The notes beneath the pieces are model-generated. The model was given only the letters and a program-made list of their open reading frames with translations, did not search any database and was not told where the DNA came from. A program made the translations under genes and the position numbers. A DNA stretch of 64,000 nucleotides from Sporolactobacillus sp. Y61 (GTDB lineage: Bacteria > Bacillota > Bacilli > Bacillales > Sporolactobacillaceae): positions 62,001-126,000 of the forward strand of contig NZ_CP159510.1 in NCBI RefSeq assembly GCF_040529185.1, given 5' to 3'. Each line of letters opens with the position of its first letter. The stretch's first letter is position 1. Positions 27,349-35,120 of this stretch are shown piece by piece.

Positions 27349-27741
27349 TCACATTAAAGATCCAATAATGGGGCAATCATAAATTTCTTTATTCTCAGGA
27401 CATCTTTTTTTCAGATCGACAAGCATCTTTTCTACTTTTTTTAATTCCCCGATTTTACGCTGTATCTCACTAATCTTGTTAACGGTAAAATCATATATAT
27501 CCCTGCACTTCACTTCATTGCGGTCAACAACACCTAACAACTTGTCAATTTCATTCAATGTAAATCCTAATCTCTGCAACTTTTTAATAAAATTCACTCG
27601 ATCCACTGTTTGAGTCGTATAGAGACGGTATCCTTTAGCAGTACGAGAGGGAATTGAAATAAGCCCCAGCCGTTCATAGTACCGGATCGTTTCTTTGTTG
27701 ACGCAAGTTCGGCTGGCCAGCTGTCCGATTCGTAACCTCAT
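27349..27741 (-). CDS. merR: Mercury-responsive MerR regulator
   Basis: 130 residues from ATG 27741 (GAGGTGA site). The MerR helix-turn-helix ([24 protein letters not shown]) is followed by a dimer helix and the three Hg-binding cysteines: one in [10 protein letters not shown], two in [14 protein letters not shown]. It represses and, with Hg(II), activates the stretched promoter just upstream (27767-27788), which therefore controls merR-merA. Confidence 0.93.
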   Translation of the reverse strand: MRLRIGQLASRTCVNKETIRYYERLGLISIPSRTAKGYRLYTTQTVDRVNFIKKLQRLGFTLNEIDKLLGVVDRNEVKCRDIYDFTVNKISEIQRKIGELKKVEKMLVDLKKRCPENKEIYDCPIIGSLM

Positions 27742-27760
27742 TTGTTTCACCTCATATACA

Positions 27761-27792
27761 ATATAAACCCTGTACCAAAGTACAGGGTCAAC
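27761..27792 (-). promoter_or_regulatory. MerR operator/promoter
   Basis: Perfect palindrome ACCCTGTAC-4-GTACAGGGT at 27767-27788. It sits between TTGACC (-35) and TTATAT/TATATT (-10) with a 19-20 bp spacer, the hallmark of MerR-activated promoters. Confidence 0.9.
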
Positions 27793-27857
27793 TCTTATTC
27801 CTAAACATAACTCCATATCATAACGATAAAATCATTAATCGTTCTTTTAGAATGGAC

Positions 27858-29021
27858 TCAACTGAAAAAAGAGCTTTTCTGATTAAAAAATTGGTCATAC
27901 AAATTTACTATATTGAATTTCTTGTACAGTTTGCTATAATCTCTTTTTCCTTCTAATACATCAAAAAGTAAGCTTAATAACTTAGGGAAACGAGAAACAA
28001 TTTTTTGCATCAATTTCGGATCTTTGTAAAATTCCCGGCCAAACTGATCCAATGTACTGAGTTCGGGCATGATTGTCAGATCAACATCTCTTTGATAGGT
28101 TGAAAATGCTTCATTATATCCATCCCTGATCGTCTTTATTAAATGGTCAGCAAGTAATTCAGCACTCCACAAAGCATAATAGATGCCCTCTCCGGCAAAT
28201 GAATCGACCAGTCCGGCTGCATCTCCGATTAATGCTGTTCGTTGCGTCATGATTGTCTGCCGGGTACCGCTGGCAGACAAAAAAGATCCTTTCGCACTTA
28301 GAAGATCTTCACTCACTTCCTGATGGTTCAGAAATGAATGCAAATATCTCGACATCAATTTCTGACCTAACGAGTAAGAACCGATACCTGCCGATAGAAT
28401 TCCATTTTTCGGAAATATCCATATATATCCGTCAGGTACACTGGTATAATCAATAATAACTTTGTGTTTATATTTTGTGTTTGTTGCCTGGTTACATCTG
28501 AATTCATATTCCAATGCCAGAGCTTTCCTGCGTTCCGACATTAACCCGACCTGTTTCGCAACGATACTGTTTACGCCATCGGCTCCAACCAAATACCGTC
28601 CTGAATATTTCTCATCCCTTGTGAAGACCTCGACCCCTCCACCATGCTCGACCACTTTTTTAACGAAGGAATCCTCTTTCAGTTCTGCACCACAGTCAAC
28701 GGCATGTTTCGCCAGTAGTTGATCCAATTCGTCTCTCATTACCATATAAATAAACGGCGTTTTATGTTTAAACTCCTGAATATCATGATTCCCTTCCACC
28801 GTGACAAATGAAGTGATCTGATCTCGAATAATCGGTGTGATATCAATCGGCATTTTCAGGAGGGCTCTCTTGGTTACCCCGCCTCCACATACTTTATAAC
28901 GCGGAAAACTTTGCTTCTCTACAATTAAAACATGAAGCCCTGCTTCAGCAAGTTTTGCTGCCAGTGAACTGCCACCGGGACCTGCTCCGACAATAATCAC
29001 ATCATAAAGCCTTGAATCCAT
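27858..29021 (-). CDS. Geranylgeranyl-reductase-family FAD oxidoreductase
   Basis: 387 residues. FAD motif DVIIVGAGPGGSSLAAKLAE at the N-terminus, then FPRYKVCGGGVTKRAL (the family's substrate-side motif), YLVGADGVNS, and ALIGDAAGLVDSFAGEGIYYAL. This is the geranylgeranyl/digeranylglycerophospholipid reductase family, which saturates isoprenoid chains. No archaeal-type lipid exists in bacilli, so quinone or prenyl-lipid reduction is possible. It precedes merR on the same strand inside the metal island; a functional tie to metal resistance is only inferred. Confidence 0.85.
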   Translation of the reverse strand: MDSRLYDVIIVGAGPGGSSLAAKLAEAGLHVLIVEKQSFPRYKVCGGGVTKRALLKMPIDITPIIRDQITSFVTVEGNHDIQEFKHKTPFIYMVMRDELDQLLAKHAVDCGAELKEDSFVKKVVEHGGGVEVFTRDEKYSGRYLVGADGVNSIVAKQVGLMSERRKALALEYEFRCNQATNTKYKHKVIIDYTSVPDGYIWIFPKNGILSAGIGSYSLGQKLMSRYLHSFLNHQEVSEDLLSAKGSFLSASGTRQTIMTQRTALIGDAAGLVDSFAGEGIYYALWSAELLADHLIKTIRDGYNEAFSTYQRDVDLTIMPELSTLDQFGREFYKDPKLMQKIVSRFPKLLSLLFDVLEGKRDYSKLYKKFNIVNLYDQFFNQKSSFFS

Positions 29022-29065
29022 TTTAATTCCTCCAGCTTACATCACTTAGAATATAATTGCACGGA

Positions 29066-29509
29066 CTACCTGTTCGTAACGCCATGATTGTGATCATGAG
29101 TATTTATACTGTCATTGTCGGAATCCTGATTTTGTGTATCAGGAGAAGGCTGAACGAATGTGGCGATCGTTTGGGGAATCGCAGAAAATACAATCACAAT
29201 CGAAAGAATTGATGAGATAGCATAAACCCATGCGATGGATCGTTCATGGCGCCATTTACGTTTTGCAACGAAAATAAATTGGACTGAAATAAGCAGAGAA
29301 ACAATTAACAGAATCATCTTCAAAAGAGGTGACATATTAAATAAAAACGCTCCAATCGATGTCAGACCCACTGAAATTAACAGTACATGCAGCCAATGGT
29401 GGGAGGTAGCAAGAATGGCGAACAGAACAGATCCTATTGACTTCAGCCAAGTTTTCCCCTGACCTGATTTCTTTGCATCCGAATCAGATTCAAGCGCTCG
29501 CTTTCTCAT
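29066..29509 (-). CDS. Small membrane protein with His/Asp-rich tail
   Basis: 147 residues, AGAGAGGAG site. Three or four hydrophobic segments (about 28-46, 50-80, 92-115) and a C-terminal tail rich in Asp, Asn and His (THDHNHG). SHHWLH near the first helix could bind a metal. There is no cysteine, which argues against a MerT-type mercury transporter. Unrecognised family. Located between the flavoprotein and lgt genes with 38-44 bp gaps. Confidence 0.7.
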   Translation of the reverse strand: MRKRALESDSDAKKSGQGKTWLKSIGSVLFAILATSHHWLHVLLISVGLTSIGAFLFNMSPLLKMILLIVSLLISVQFIFVAKRKWRHERSIAWVYAISSILSIVIVFSAIPQTIATFVQPSPDTQNQDSDNDSINTHDHNHGVTNR

Positions 29510-29547
29510 AACTTTTCTCCTCTCTACTCTCTATATTCCCTGTTTCC

Positions 29548-30339
29548 TTAAATTTTTTCCCTTTGATAATTTTTCGTTTGCCTATAGCGTCGGATCATAA
29601 AACCAATAGCGATTATAATTGTAAGCAGGGCAGTCACTTGAGCTGTTTTCAAATTAAATACGGTACTGAGGCTGTCGCCTCTCCAGAACTCCAACGAAAA
29701 TCTCAAAATCGAGTATAATTCCAGCATCAGAAGGAACAAGAATCCTTGAAATGGTTTTCTGTGTTTAATCAAAAACAGAATACCCAAAATCACAAGATCG
29801 CCGATCGCTTCGAATAAGGGTGTTGGCAATACCGGCGTGCTACCAAAGGCATGGTAGACAAACGTTCCCGGAGGATATGTAACAGCCAGGAACGAATCAC
29901 TTGGAATACCGTAGGCATCACCAGCGAGAAAATCGGATAAACGACCGATAGACATTCCGAGTATTAACGCCGGAGCGACGATATCCGCTACCTGCCAGAC
30001 CGGCAACTTATGTTTTTTCGCAAGCCAGATGCCAATTAAAATCCCACCAAGAATTCCACCTTGCAAGGCCAGTCCACCCATCCAAACCATAAGTATTTCT
30101 CCTGGGTGAGCCGCATAATAAGGCCATTTAAAAAGTACATACCATAATCTCGCCCCTATGACTCCACCCAGTACACAGTAGAGAGCAAATTCAACCATAT
30201 AATCGGCATTAATATTCTGCTTTCTGGCCTCACGATTCACGATCCATAAACCAAGCAGTGTTGAAAGCGCAACTGATACTCCTAAAGTATTGATCGCTAT
30301 TGGACCAACCCTAAATAAAACAGGTCCTGGAAACCACAC
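29548..30339 (-). CDS. lgt: Prolipoprotein diacylglyceryl transferase, accessory copy
   Basis: 263 residues, seven membrane segments. The Lgt signature is present as GRLSDFLAGDAYG; the preceding loop reads WMGGLALQGGILGG, with Gln where E. coli has His103 (other Gram-positive Lgt proteins also vary here). It moves diacylglycerol to the lipobox Cys of prelipoproteins. Its place in a copper island that also encodes a lipoprotein multicopper oxidase suggests a dedicated copy. It has its own predicted regulated promoter at 30384-30416. Confidence 0.92.
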   Translation of the reverse strand: MWFPGPVLFRVGPIAINTLGVSVALSTLLGLWIVNREARKQNINADYMVEFALYCVLGGVIGARLWYVLFKWPYYAAHPGEILMVWMGGLALQGGILGGILIGIWLAKKHKLPVWQVADIVAPALILGMSIGRLSDFLAGDAYGIPSDSFLAVTYPPGTFVYHAFGSTPVLPTPLFEAIGDLVILGILFLIKHRKPFQGFLFLLMLELYSILRFSLEFWRGDSLSTVFNLKTAQVTALLTIIIAIGFMIRRYRQTKNYQREKI

Positions 30340-30383
30340 GTATCGTCATCCTTTCCATGAATCTCATTTTTCTAATTTGAATC

Positions 30384-30416
30384 TTATAGTAAACATTTGT
30401 GGAAATGATATAGAAA
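30384..30416 (-). promoter_or_regulatory. Predicted regulator-controlled promoter of lgt
   Basis: Minus-strand heptamers TTCTATA (30410-30416) and TTCCACA (30399-30405) at 11-bp period, 9 bp before the -10 box TATAAG (30384-30389). Confidence 0.6.
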
Positions 30417-30541
30417 CAGTAAAGAAAACGATACCCCGTTTTTGTTTTCACTATCGGCAGATGTCATTTAGTGGCGTTAATGATTCGACTCTATCTATAA
30501 GTAAATAAGAAAAGATGACGATTAAACCATAGTCAACTTTT

Positions 30542-31195
30542 TTACGTGTGTTCTTTTTTTGTAAAATTAATCAAATGAATCCGGGGAATGAACCTGGGTA
30601 CTCTCTTCATATAATCGATATACTCTTTGCCAAACTCCTGTATCATATTTTGCTCCTCTTTTTTGGCCAGTTTTCTGTACATAATTAATAATGTTGGTGC
30701 CATGATCAGCGTAATCAATGTGGGCCACTGTATCAGGAAGCCAAGGATACTGAGTCCAAAACCAGTGTATTGAGGGTGACGGACAAATCGATAAATTCCA
30801 TCCTGGACTAATTTTCCATGGCCAGAATGTATTTTTCTCCAACCAATCCAAATTATAATTAACCCACCAAAAATAAACACATTGCTTAATGGATGCAGAA
30901 TTTCAAACAATACCGGAGATCCTCCCGTTAGCGCCACCCAGAGATGGCCATTTATATGATTGAAGGGATCAAGGACCGGATAATTTTTACCTAAAATCGA
31001 TGTCAGAATATAAATGGTCAAAGGAAAACCGAACATCTCGCTGAACAACGCGACTATAAATCCTGTAAATGCCCCTAAGGTTCGCCAGTCCCGCTTCGTT
31101 GTCGGCTTAAAAACAGACAGTGCAAATAGTCCAAAGAAAATGATGTTAAACAGAACAGCGCCCCATAGACCATATGCGTATTCATTCTCCGGCAA
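30542..31195 (-). CDS. ICMT/PEMT-like membrane methyltransferase
   Basis: 217 residues, TTG start after GGGGAG. About five membrane helices precede the SAM-binding C-terminal block GIYRFVRHPQYTGF ... EEQNMIQEFGKEYIDYMKRVPRFIP, typical of isoprenylcysteine carboxyl methyltransferase and phospholipid methyltransferase families. The acceptor may be a lipid or a prenylated molecule. It follows the cupredoxin gene by 35 bp, in the copper ATPase operon. Confidence 0.85.
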   Translation of the reverse strand: MPENEYAYGLWGAVLFNIIFFGLFALSVFKPTTKRDWRTLGAFTGFIVALFSEMFGFPLTIYILTSILGKNYPVLDPFNHINGHLWVALTGGSPVLFEILHPLSNVFIFGGLIIIWIGWRKIHSGHGKLVQDGIYRFVRHPQYTGFGLSILGFLIQWPTLITLIMAPTLLIMYRKLAKKEEQNMIQEFGKEYIDYMKRVPRFIPRIHLINFTKKEHT

Positions 31196-31230
31196 GACTA
31201 AATCTCCCCTCTCAGCTGTTTTTATTTGTT

Positions 31231-31611
31231 TCAGTTTTTAACAATAATCTTTCCCTTGAACATGCCCATTTGGCAATTAAAATCATAGGCACCTGTTTTC
31301 ATAGGAGGAAGATCGACGATCACTTTCTCGCCGGCAGGAAGCGTTGCGCTTTTCTCAAAATCGGGAAAGACCACCATGCCGTCGCATGCGCCGGTCTCAA
31401 CTCGAGTAAATTCAAATCGAACTGGCTTCCCGCTCTGTACAAAAATTCGGGAAGGATTGTAACCATTCTTGACAAGAATCTTTGCTTCCTGGTATCCGGA
31501 TGCATTGATTTCCGCCTGACTCCCACCTTTTTTCGGTCCCCAGAAAAACCAGGCTATGACACCCACTAATAACAATCCTCCGATCGTAACAATCCAATCC
31601 AATCCAATCAC
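31231..31611 (-). CDS. Membrane-anchored cupredoxin-domain protein
   Basis: 126 residues. One N-terminal helix (GLDWIVTIGGLLLVGVIAWFF) anchors a beta-sandwich with copper ligands in the pattern ETGACDGMVVFPDF ... NCQMGMFKGKIIV (Cys, His-less Met cluster). Such single-domain cupredoxins often accompany CopA-type ATPases and probably shuttle or buffer copper outside the membrane. Start GTG 31611 or the in-frame TTG three codons later. Nine bp after the ATPase gene. Confidence 0.85.
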   Translation of the reverse strand: MIGLDWIVTIGGLLLVGVIAWFFWGPKKGGSQAEINASGYQEAKILVKNGYNPSRIFVQSGKPVRFEFTRVETGACDGMVVFPDFEKSATLPAGEKVIVDLPPMKTGAYDFNCQMGMFKGKIIVKN

Positions 31612-31620
31612 CCTCTTTTT

Positions 31621-33696
31621 TTAACTGAATTTTAATTTTAATCCCTTTAAACGATTAGCATTAAGGACAACGGTTAAAGAACTGAAAGCCATCGCGGCCG
31701 CAGCGAAAAGCGGCGATAATAAGATTCCGGTGAAGGGATAGAGGACGCCTAAAGCAACGGGAATGCCGATTGCGTTGTATATAAAGGCACCAAATAAGCC
31801 TTCGTAAATGTTTCTCATCGTTGCGCGGCTCACTTTGATTGCACTGACGACCCCTTTCAGACTGCCCGAAATTAGAGTAATATCGCTGGCTTCGATTGCG
31901 ACATCTGTACCGGTTCCGATTGCAATACCGACATCCGCCTGAGTAAGCGCAGGTGCATCATTAATGCCATCACCAACCATGGCCACCTTTTTGTCCTCTT
32001 TCTGGAGATTTCGGACATTCTCAGCTTTATCCTGCGGAAGCACCTCTGCCAGTACTCGACCAATACCGACCTGTCTGGCAATCGCATGAGCCGTCCGCTC
32101 ATTGTCCCCGGTAATCATTACGATTTCAAGGCCCATCGCTTTCAATTCACGAATAACGGATATCGAATCACTCTTTACCGTGTCTGCAACTGCGACAATT
32201 CCCCCAGGTTCTCCATCAATTGCCAGAAACATCGGCGTTTTTCCTTGATCGGCAATAGATGAGGCATAACGTTGAAAACCGTCCAGCGGAATATTTTTTT
32301 CTTTCATCAATTTTAAGTTGCCAAAATAGATTTTCTTCCTGTCCACAATTCCTTCGACTCCATGTCCCGGGATCGCATTGAAGTCTGTACTTTGAACAAC
32401 TGTCAGCCCTTCTTCTCTTGCCTTTTCCACTATAGCGGATGCCAGTGGATGCTCTGAACCTTGTTCAATCGATGCGGTAATCAAAAGAACTTCTACTTTA
32501 GAGAAACTTCCTAATGGAATGATATCTGTCAGGGAAGGCCTACCCTCCGTAATGGTACCGGTTTTATCCATAACAATGGTTTCCAGTTTTTGGGCAATCT
32601 GAAGTGCTTCTCCTGAACGAATTAAAATCCCATTTTCTGCTCCCTTCCCAATGCCTGTCGTGAGTGACATTGGAGTGGCCATCCCCAAGGCACATGGGCA
32701 GGCAATAATCAATGTCGTCACGGCAACGACCAGGGCGTAAACCCATCCGGGCTGCGGCCCAAAATTAAACCAGACGAGATAACCAAGTATGGCTGCGATA
32801 ATCACCCCTGGTGTAAAGATAGACGAGACCTTATCGACTACTTTTTGAACCGGTATCCGGGAGCCCTGAGCTTGCTTAACCATCTCGACGATGTTGGCCA
32901 GAGCCGAATCTTTTTGTTCCTTGGTCACGAGAAGTGTGAAGCTTCCCGTTTTATTCAGTGTTCCTCCGAACACTTCATCGCCCTTTTTCTTTTCAACCGG
33001 GATGGATTCCCCGGTCAGCATGGATTCATCAATCGCCGACCCTCCGGAAAGAATGATCCCATCAATAGCAACCTTTTCACCCGGCCGGACGATGATCTGA
33101 TCGCCGATTTTTATTTCTTCAAGCGGTATCTTGACTTCCTTCCCGTTCCGAACAACATTCGCTGTCTGCGGCTGCAGAGCGATCAACTTATTGATTGCCT
33201 CAGACGAACGCCCTCGCGCTTTGACTTCTAACGCCGATCCAAGCACAACCAGTGCCGTAACAACCGTAGTCACATCGTAATATACATCGGCCATTTCCGG
33301 GCGGGGGAAAATTTGCGGCCAAAACAGGGCAATCATTGAATAGAGCCACGCTGCCGATACACCGGTTGCGATCAACGTATTCATATTTGCGGAGCGTTGT
33401 TTTATGCTCTCCCATGCTCCGATAAAAAATTGTCCGCCACTTCGAATGACAACATACAGAGCTAACAAACCCATGACCAACCGCGTCCACCAGAGTTGTT
33501 CACTGCCCATTGGCAACAGGTCTCCCAGCCCAAATAAATTTGGATAAGAGACTAAGATAACAGGAACGGATACGATGGCTGCCCGCCACCATTTTCTCAT
33601 CAAAGAACGATATTCCTGTTCTTCACCGGAACTTTTCTGGTCGCTCCTTTGTTCTGAATGTGTATGACCTTCCATCATCGTGTCTTCTTCTCTCAC
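31621..33696 (-). CDS. Copper-translocating P1B-type ATPase without HMA domain
   Basis: 691 residues, GTG start with AGGAGGGG. The short N-terminus is His/Gln/Glu-rich (EGHTHSEQ) and lacks an HMA domain. Core motifs: [12 protein letters not shown] (CPC metal site in helix 6), phosphorylation loop [23 protein letters not shown], and [11 protein letters not shown]. The CPC site indicates Cu(I)/Ag(I) export. First gene of an operon with cupredoxin and ICMT-like genes, driven by the triple-repeat promoter at 33843-33886. Confidence 0.94.
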   Translation of the reverse strand: MREEDTMMEGHTHSEQRSDQKSSGEEQEYRSLMRKWWRAAIVSVPVILVSYPNLFGLGDLLPMGSEQLWWTRLVMGLLALYVVIRSGGQFFIGAWESIKQRSANMNTLIATGVSAAWLYSMIALFWPQIFPRPEMADVYYDVTTVVTALVVLGSALEVKARGRSSEAINKLIALQPQTANVVRNGKEVKIPLEEIKIGDQIIVRPGEKVAIDGIILSGGSAIDESMLTGESIPVEKKKGDEVFGGTLNKTGSFTLLVTKEQKDSALANIVEMVKQAQGSRIPVQKVVDKVSSIFTPGVIIAAILGYLVWFNFGPQPGWVYALVVAVTTLIIACPCALGMATPMSLTTGIGKGAENGILIRSGEALQIAQKLETIVMDKTGTITEGRPSLTDIIPLGSFSKVEVLLITASIEQGSEHPLASAIVEKAREEGLTVVQSTDFNAIPGHGVEGIVDRKKIYFGNLKLMKEKNIPLDGFQRYASSIADQGKTPMFLAIDGEPGGIVAVADTVKSDSISVIRELKAMGLEIVMITGDNERTAHAIARQVGIGRVLAEVLPQDKAENVRNLQKEDKKVAMVGDGINDAPALTQADVGIAIGTGTDVAIEASDITLISGSLKGVVSAIKVSRATMRNIYEGLFGAFIYNAIGIPVALGVLYPFTGILLSPLFAAAAMAFSSLTVVLNANRLKGLKLKFS

Positions 33697-33842
33697 TTTT
33701 CACCCCTCCTTTGAAATTTTAAAAAAACATGGTTAATTTGTTCTTCTTTAAATGGATGATCCAAACCATCGCTCATGTTTGTTAAATGGTTGTCGACTGC
33801 CTGCCATGTACCTTATTGAATAGGTTCCCCTCACTTATAGAT

Positions 33843-33886
33843 GGTATAGGAAAATCATGTAGAATTTGAGTAGAAAGCATGTAGAA
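33843..33886 (-). promoter_or_regulatory. Predicted regulator-controlled promoter of the copper ATPase operon
   Basis: Three minus-strand heptamers TTCTACA (33880-33886), TTCTACT (33869-33875) and TTCTACA (33858-33864), exact 11-bp period, 9 bp before -10 TATACC (33843-33848). The rest of 33697-34050 shows no gene. Confidence 0.65.
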
Positions 33887-34052
33887 TCTGTTTACAACTA
33901 CTAAATAATAAGGTGCTGATCGATTGATGCCCATTCGTCTCTTTTAATATGATGAATGTCATGAATTTTATAATCTCGAGTTACATTTGTTGTTGCTCCT
34001 TAAGTTTTGTCATCTTTTCATCCGCCTTTAATATCTACAATGACTATTAAAC

Positions 34053-34086
34053 AGGGGCGAAAAAACCGAATCGATTTTTCGCCCCT
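34053..34086 (-). terminator. Terminator of the His-rich small-protein operon
   Basis: Perfect 12-bp arms AGGGGCGAAAAA/TTTTTCGCCCCT with a 10-nt loop; weak TTTAAT tail on the minus strand. Confidence 0.7.
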
Positions 34087-34122
34087 GCCGTTGAAATTAT
34101 CTTTTTCATTTCTAATTTACAT

Positions 34123-34398
34123 TTAATGATGGTGCTCTTTATCTTTTTTCATTATTCCCGGCATCATGAACAGATGCATCAATGGGCAAATGAGGACTGC
34201 AGCGAGAATAAGCAGATTTGCGGATCCTGAAACGCCGCCTGTTAAGAATAAACCGACAACCACGGCGATGGGAATGATGAAGCAGATCGCCATCATCAAG
34301 CTATGGTTGTGATTATGCGTTCCATGATGATCCAGATTGTTATTTCCCTGGTTGTGATTTTCATGGCTCTGATGATCATGATTTCCGCAACAATTCAT
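34123..34398 (-). CDS. His-rich DUF2933-like membrane protein
   Basis: 91 residues with a CAGGAGGG site. The N-terminus MNCCGNHDHQSHENHNQG is packed with Cys and His; two hydrophobic segments follow (ICFIIPIAVVVGLFL; LLILAAVLICPLMHLF) and the protein ends EHHH. The arrangement resembles the DUF2933 small membrane proteins found beside copper genes. Probably binds copper or another soft/borderline metal at the membrane. Third gene of a small operon. Confidence 0.75.
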   Translation of the reverse strand: MNCCGNHDHQSHENHNQGNNNLDHHGTHNHNHSLMMAICFIIPIAVVVGLFLTGGVSGSANLLILAAVLICPLMHLFMMPGIMKKDKEHHH

Positions 34399-34435
34399 CG
34401 AAATCCCTCCTGAATTCTATTCCTTTATTACTGTT

Positions 34436-34585
34436 TTACGATTGGCGCTTCCCCTGATGATGATCATTGTGTCCTTTTAACAGATCCGATTTCTTCTGCG
34501 CCTCATGAGTAGGCGTGTGCTGCTGAGTGTGCTGATGGTGCTCAGATTGATGGTCTTGATGATTGTGATCTCCGCAACATGACAT
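34436..34585 (-). CDS. 49-residue His/Gln-rich small protein
   Basis: ATG 34585 with GGAGA eight bases upstream; 49 codons to TAA at 34436-34438. It starts MSCCGDHNHQDH, closely matching the N-terminus of the downstream gene (MNCCGNHDHQSH), and has 12 His in 49 residues with no membrane segment. Likely a soluble metal-binding peptide or a shortened paralogue. It lies between the genes at 34602-34793 and 34123-34398 with gaps of 16 and 37 bp. Confidence 0.65.
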   Translation of the reverse strand: MSCCGDHNHQDHQSEHHQHTQQHTPTHEAQKKSDLLKGHNDHHQGKRQS

Positions 34586-34601
34586 AAAACATGTCTCCTG
34601 G

Positions 34602-34793
34602 TTATTCATTTTTGTTTTTGAGTTGCTGCAGTTGCTCGCGTAAAAGGTGATTCTGTTCCTTCAGTTCGTTTAATTCAGACGAATTTTTCTGGTGTTTCGA
34701 ATGATCTGCGTCTGAATGATCCCCCTTCATCATAAACATCATGGGAAGCATCATCAGGGGGCAGGCAAGTAAGAGTAGCCATGACCAATCCAT
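34602..34793 (-). CDS. Small DUF2933-like membrane protein with coiled coil
   Basis: 63 residues with a GAGGAGG site. One membrane helix rich in Met, Cys and Pro (LLLLACPLMMLPMMFMM) followed by a KGDHSDADHSKHQ linker and a short leucine-zipper-like coil (LKEQNHLLREQLQQLK). Met/Cys/His content suggests copper contact. First gene of the His-rich trio, behind a clear TATAAT promoter with two regulator heptamers. Confidence 0.7.
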   Translation of the reverse strand: MDWSWLLLLACPLMMLPMMFMMKGDHSDADHSKHQKNSSELNELKEQNHLLREQLQQLKNKNE

Positions 34794-34825
34794 CGATTTC
34801 TTCCTCCTCTCGTTCTTTATACTGA

Positions 34826-34860
34826 ATTATAGGCAGGAATTGTGTGGAATCTGTGTGGAA
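34826..34860 (-). promoter_or_regulatory. Predicted regulator-controlled promoter of the His-rich trio
   Basis: Two perfect minus-strand TTCCACA heptamers (34854-34860 and 34843-34849) at 11-bp period, 11 bp before a consensus -10 TATAAT (34826-34831); no -35 box is evident. Confidence 0.7.
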
Positions 34861-34896
34861 AACAAGTCTTTATACGAAAAAGAAAATTTGGAGGGA

Positions 34897-35097
34897 CTAC
34901 CGTTTATTTCGGTAATGAAACCATAAATAGAGGCCGCCGATGACGACCACCGGACAGGCGACCCACATGCAGGCTCTGACAAAAGTCCTTCCGAAAGCGA
35001 GTAAACTTTCGTGGCCAAAGGCATTAGCGGAGAAGAACAGGCAGGTCAGCCCCATAATAATTAAAAAAAGGGAAAGAAACCAATCGATTTTTTTCAT
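34897..35097 (-). CDS. Small two-helix membrane protein
   Basis: About 66 residues from ATG 35097 (an in-frame GTG at 35121 overlaps the kinase stop codon and would add 8 residues). Two hydrophobic segments: WFLSLFLIIMGLTCLFFSANAF and VRACMWVACPVVVIGGLYLWF. Unrecognised. It follows the histidine kinase directly, so it is probably co-expressed and might modulate the kinase. Confidence 0.6.
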   Translation of the reverse strand: MKKIDWFLSLFLIIMGLTCLFFSANAFGHESLLAFGRTFVRACMWVACPVVVIGGLYLWFHYRNKR

Positions 35098-35120
35098 GGC
35101 TGCACGTCGTCCTTTCTCCA

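Noticed and set aside
29066..29509. MerT-like mercury transporter
   Set aside because: The small membrane protein contains no cysteine, so it cannot carry Hg(II) in the MerT manner.
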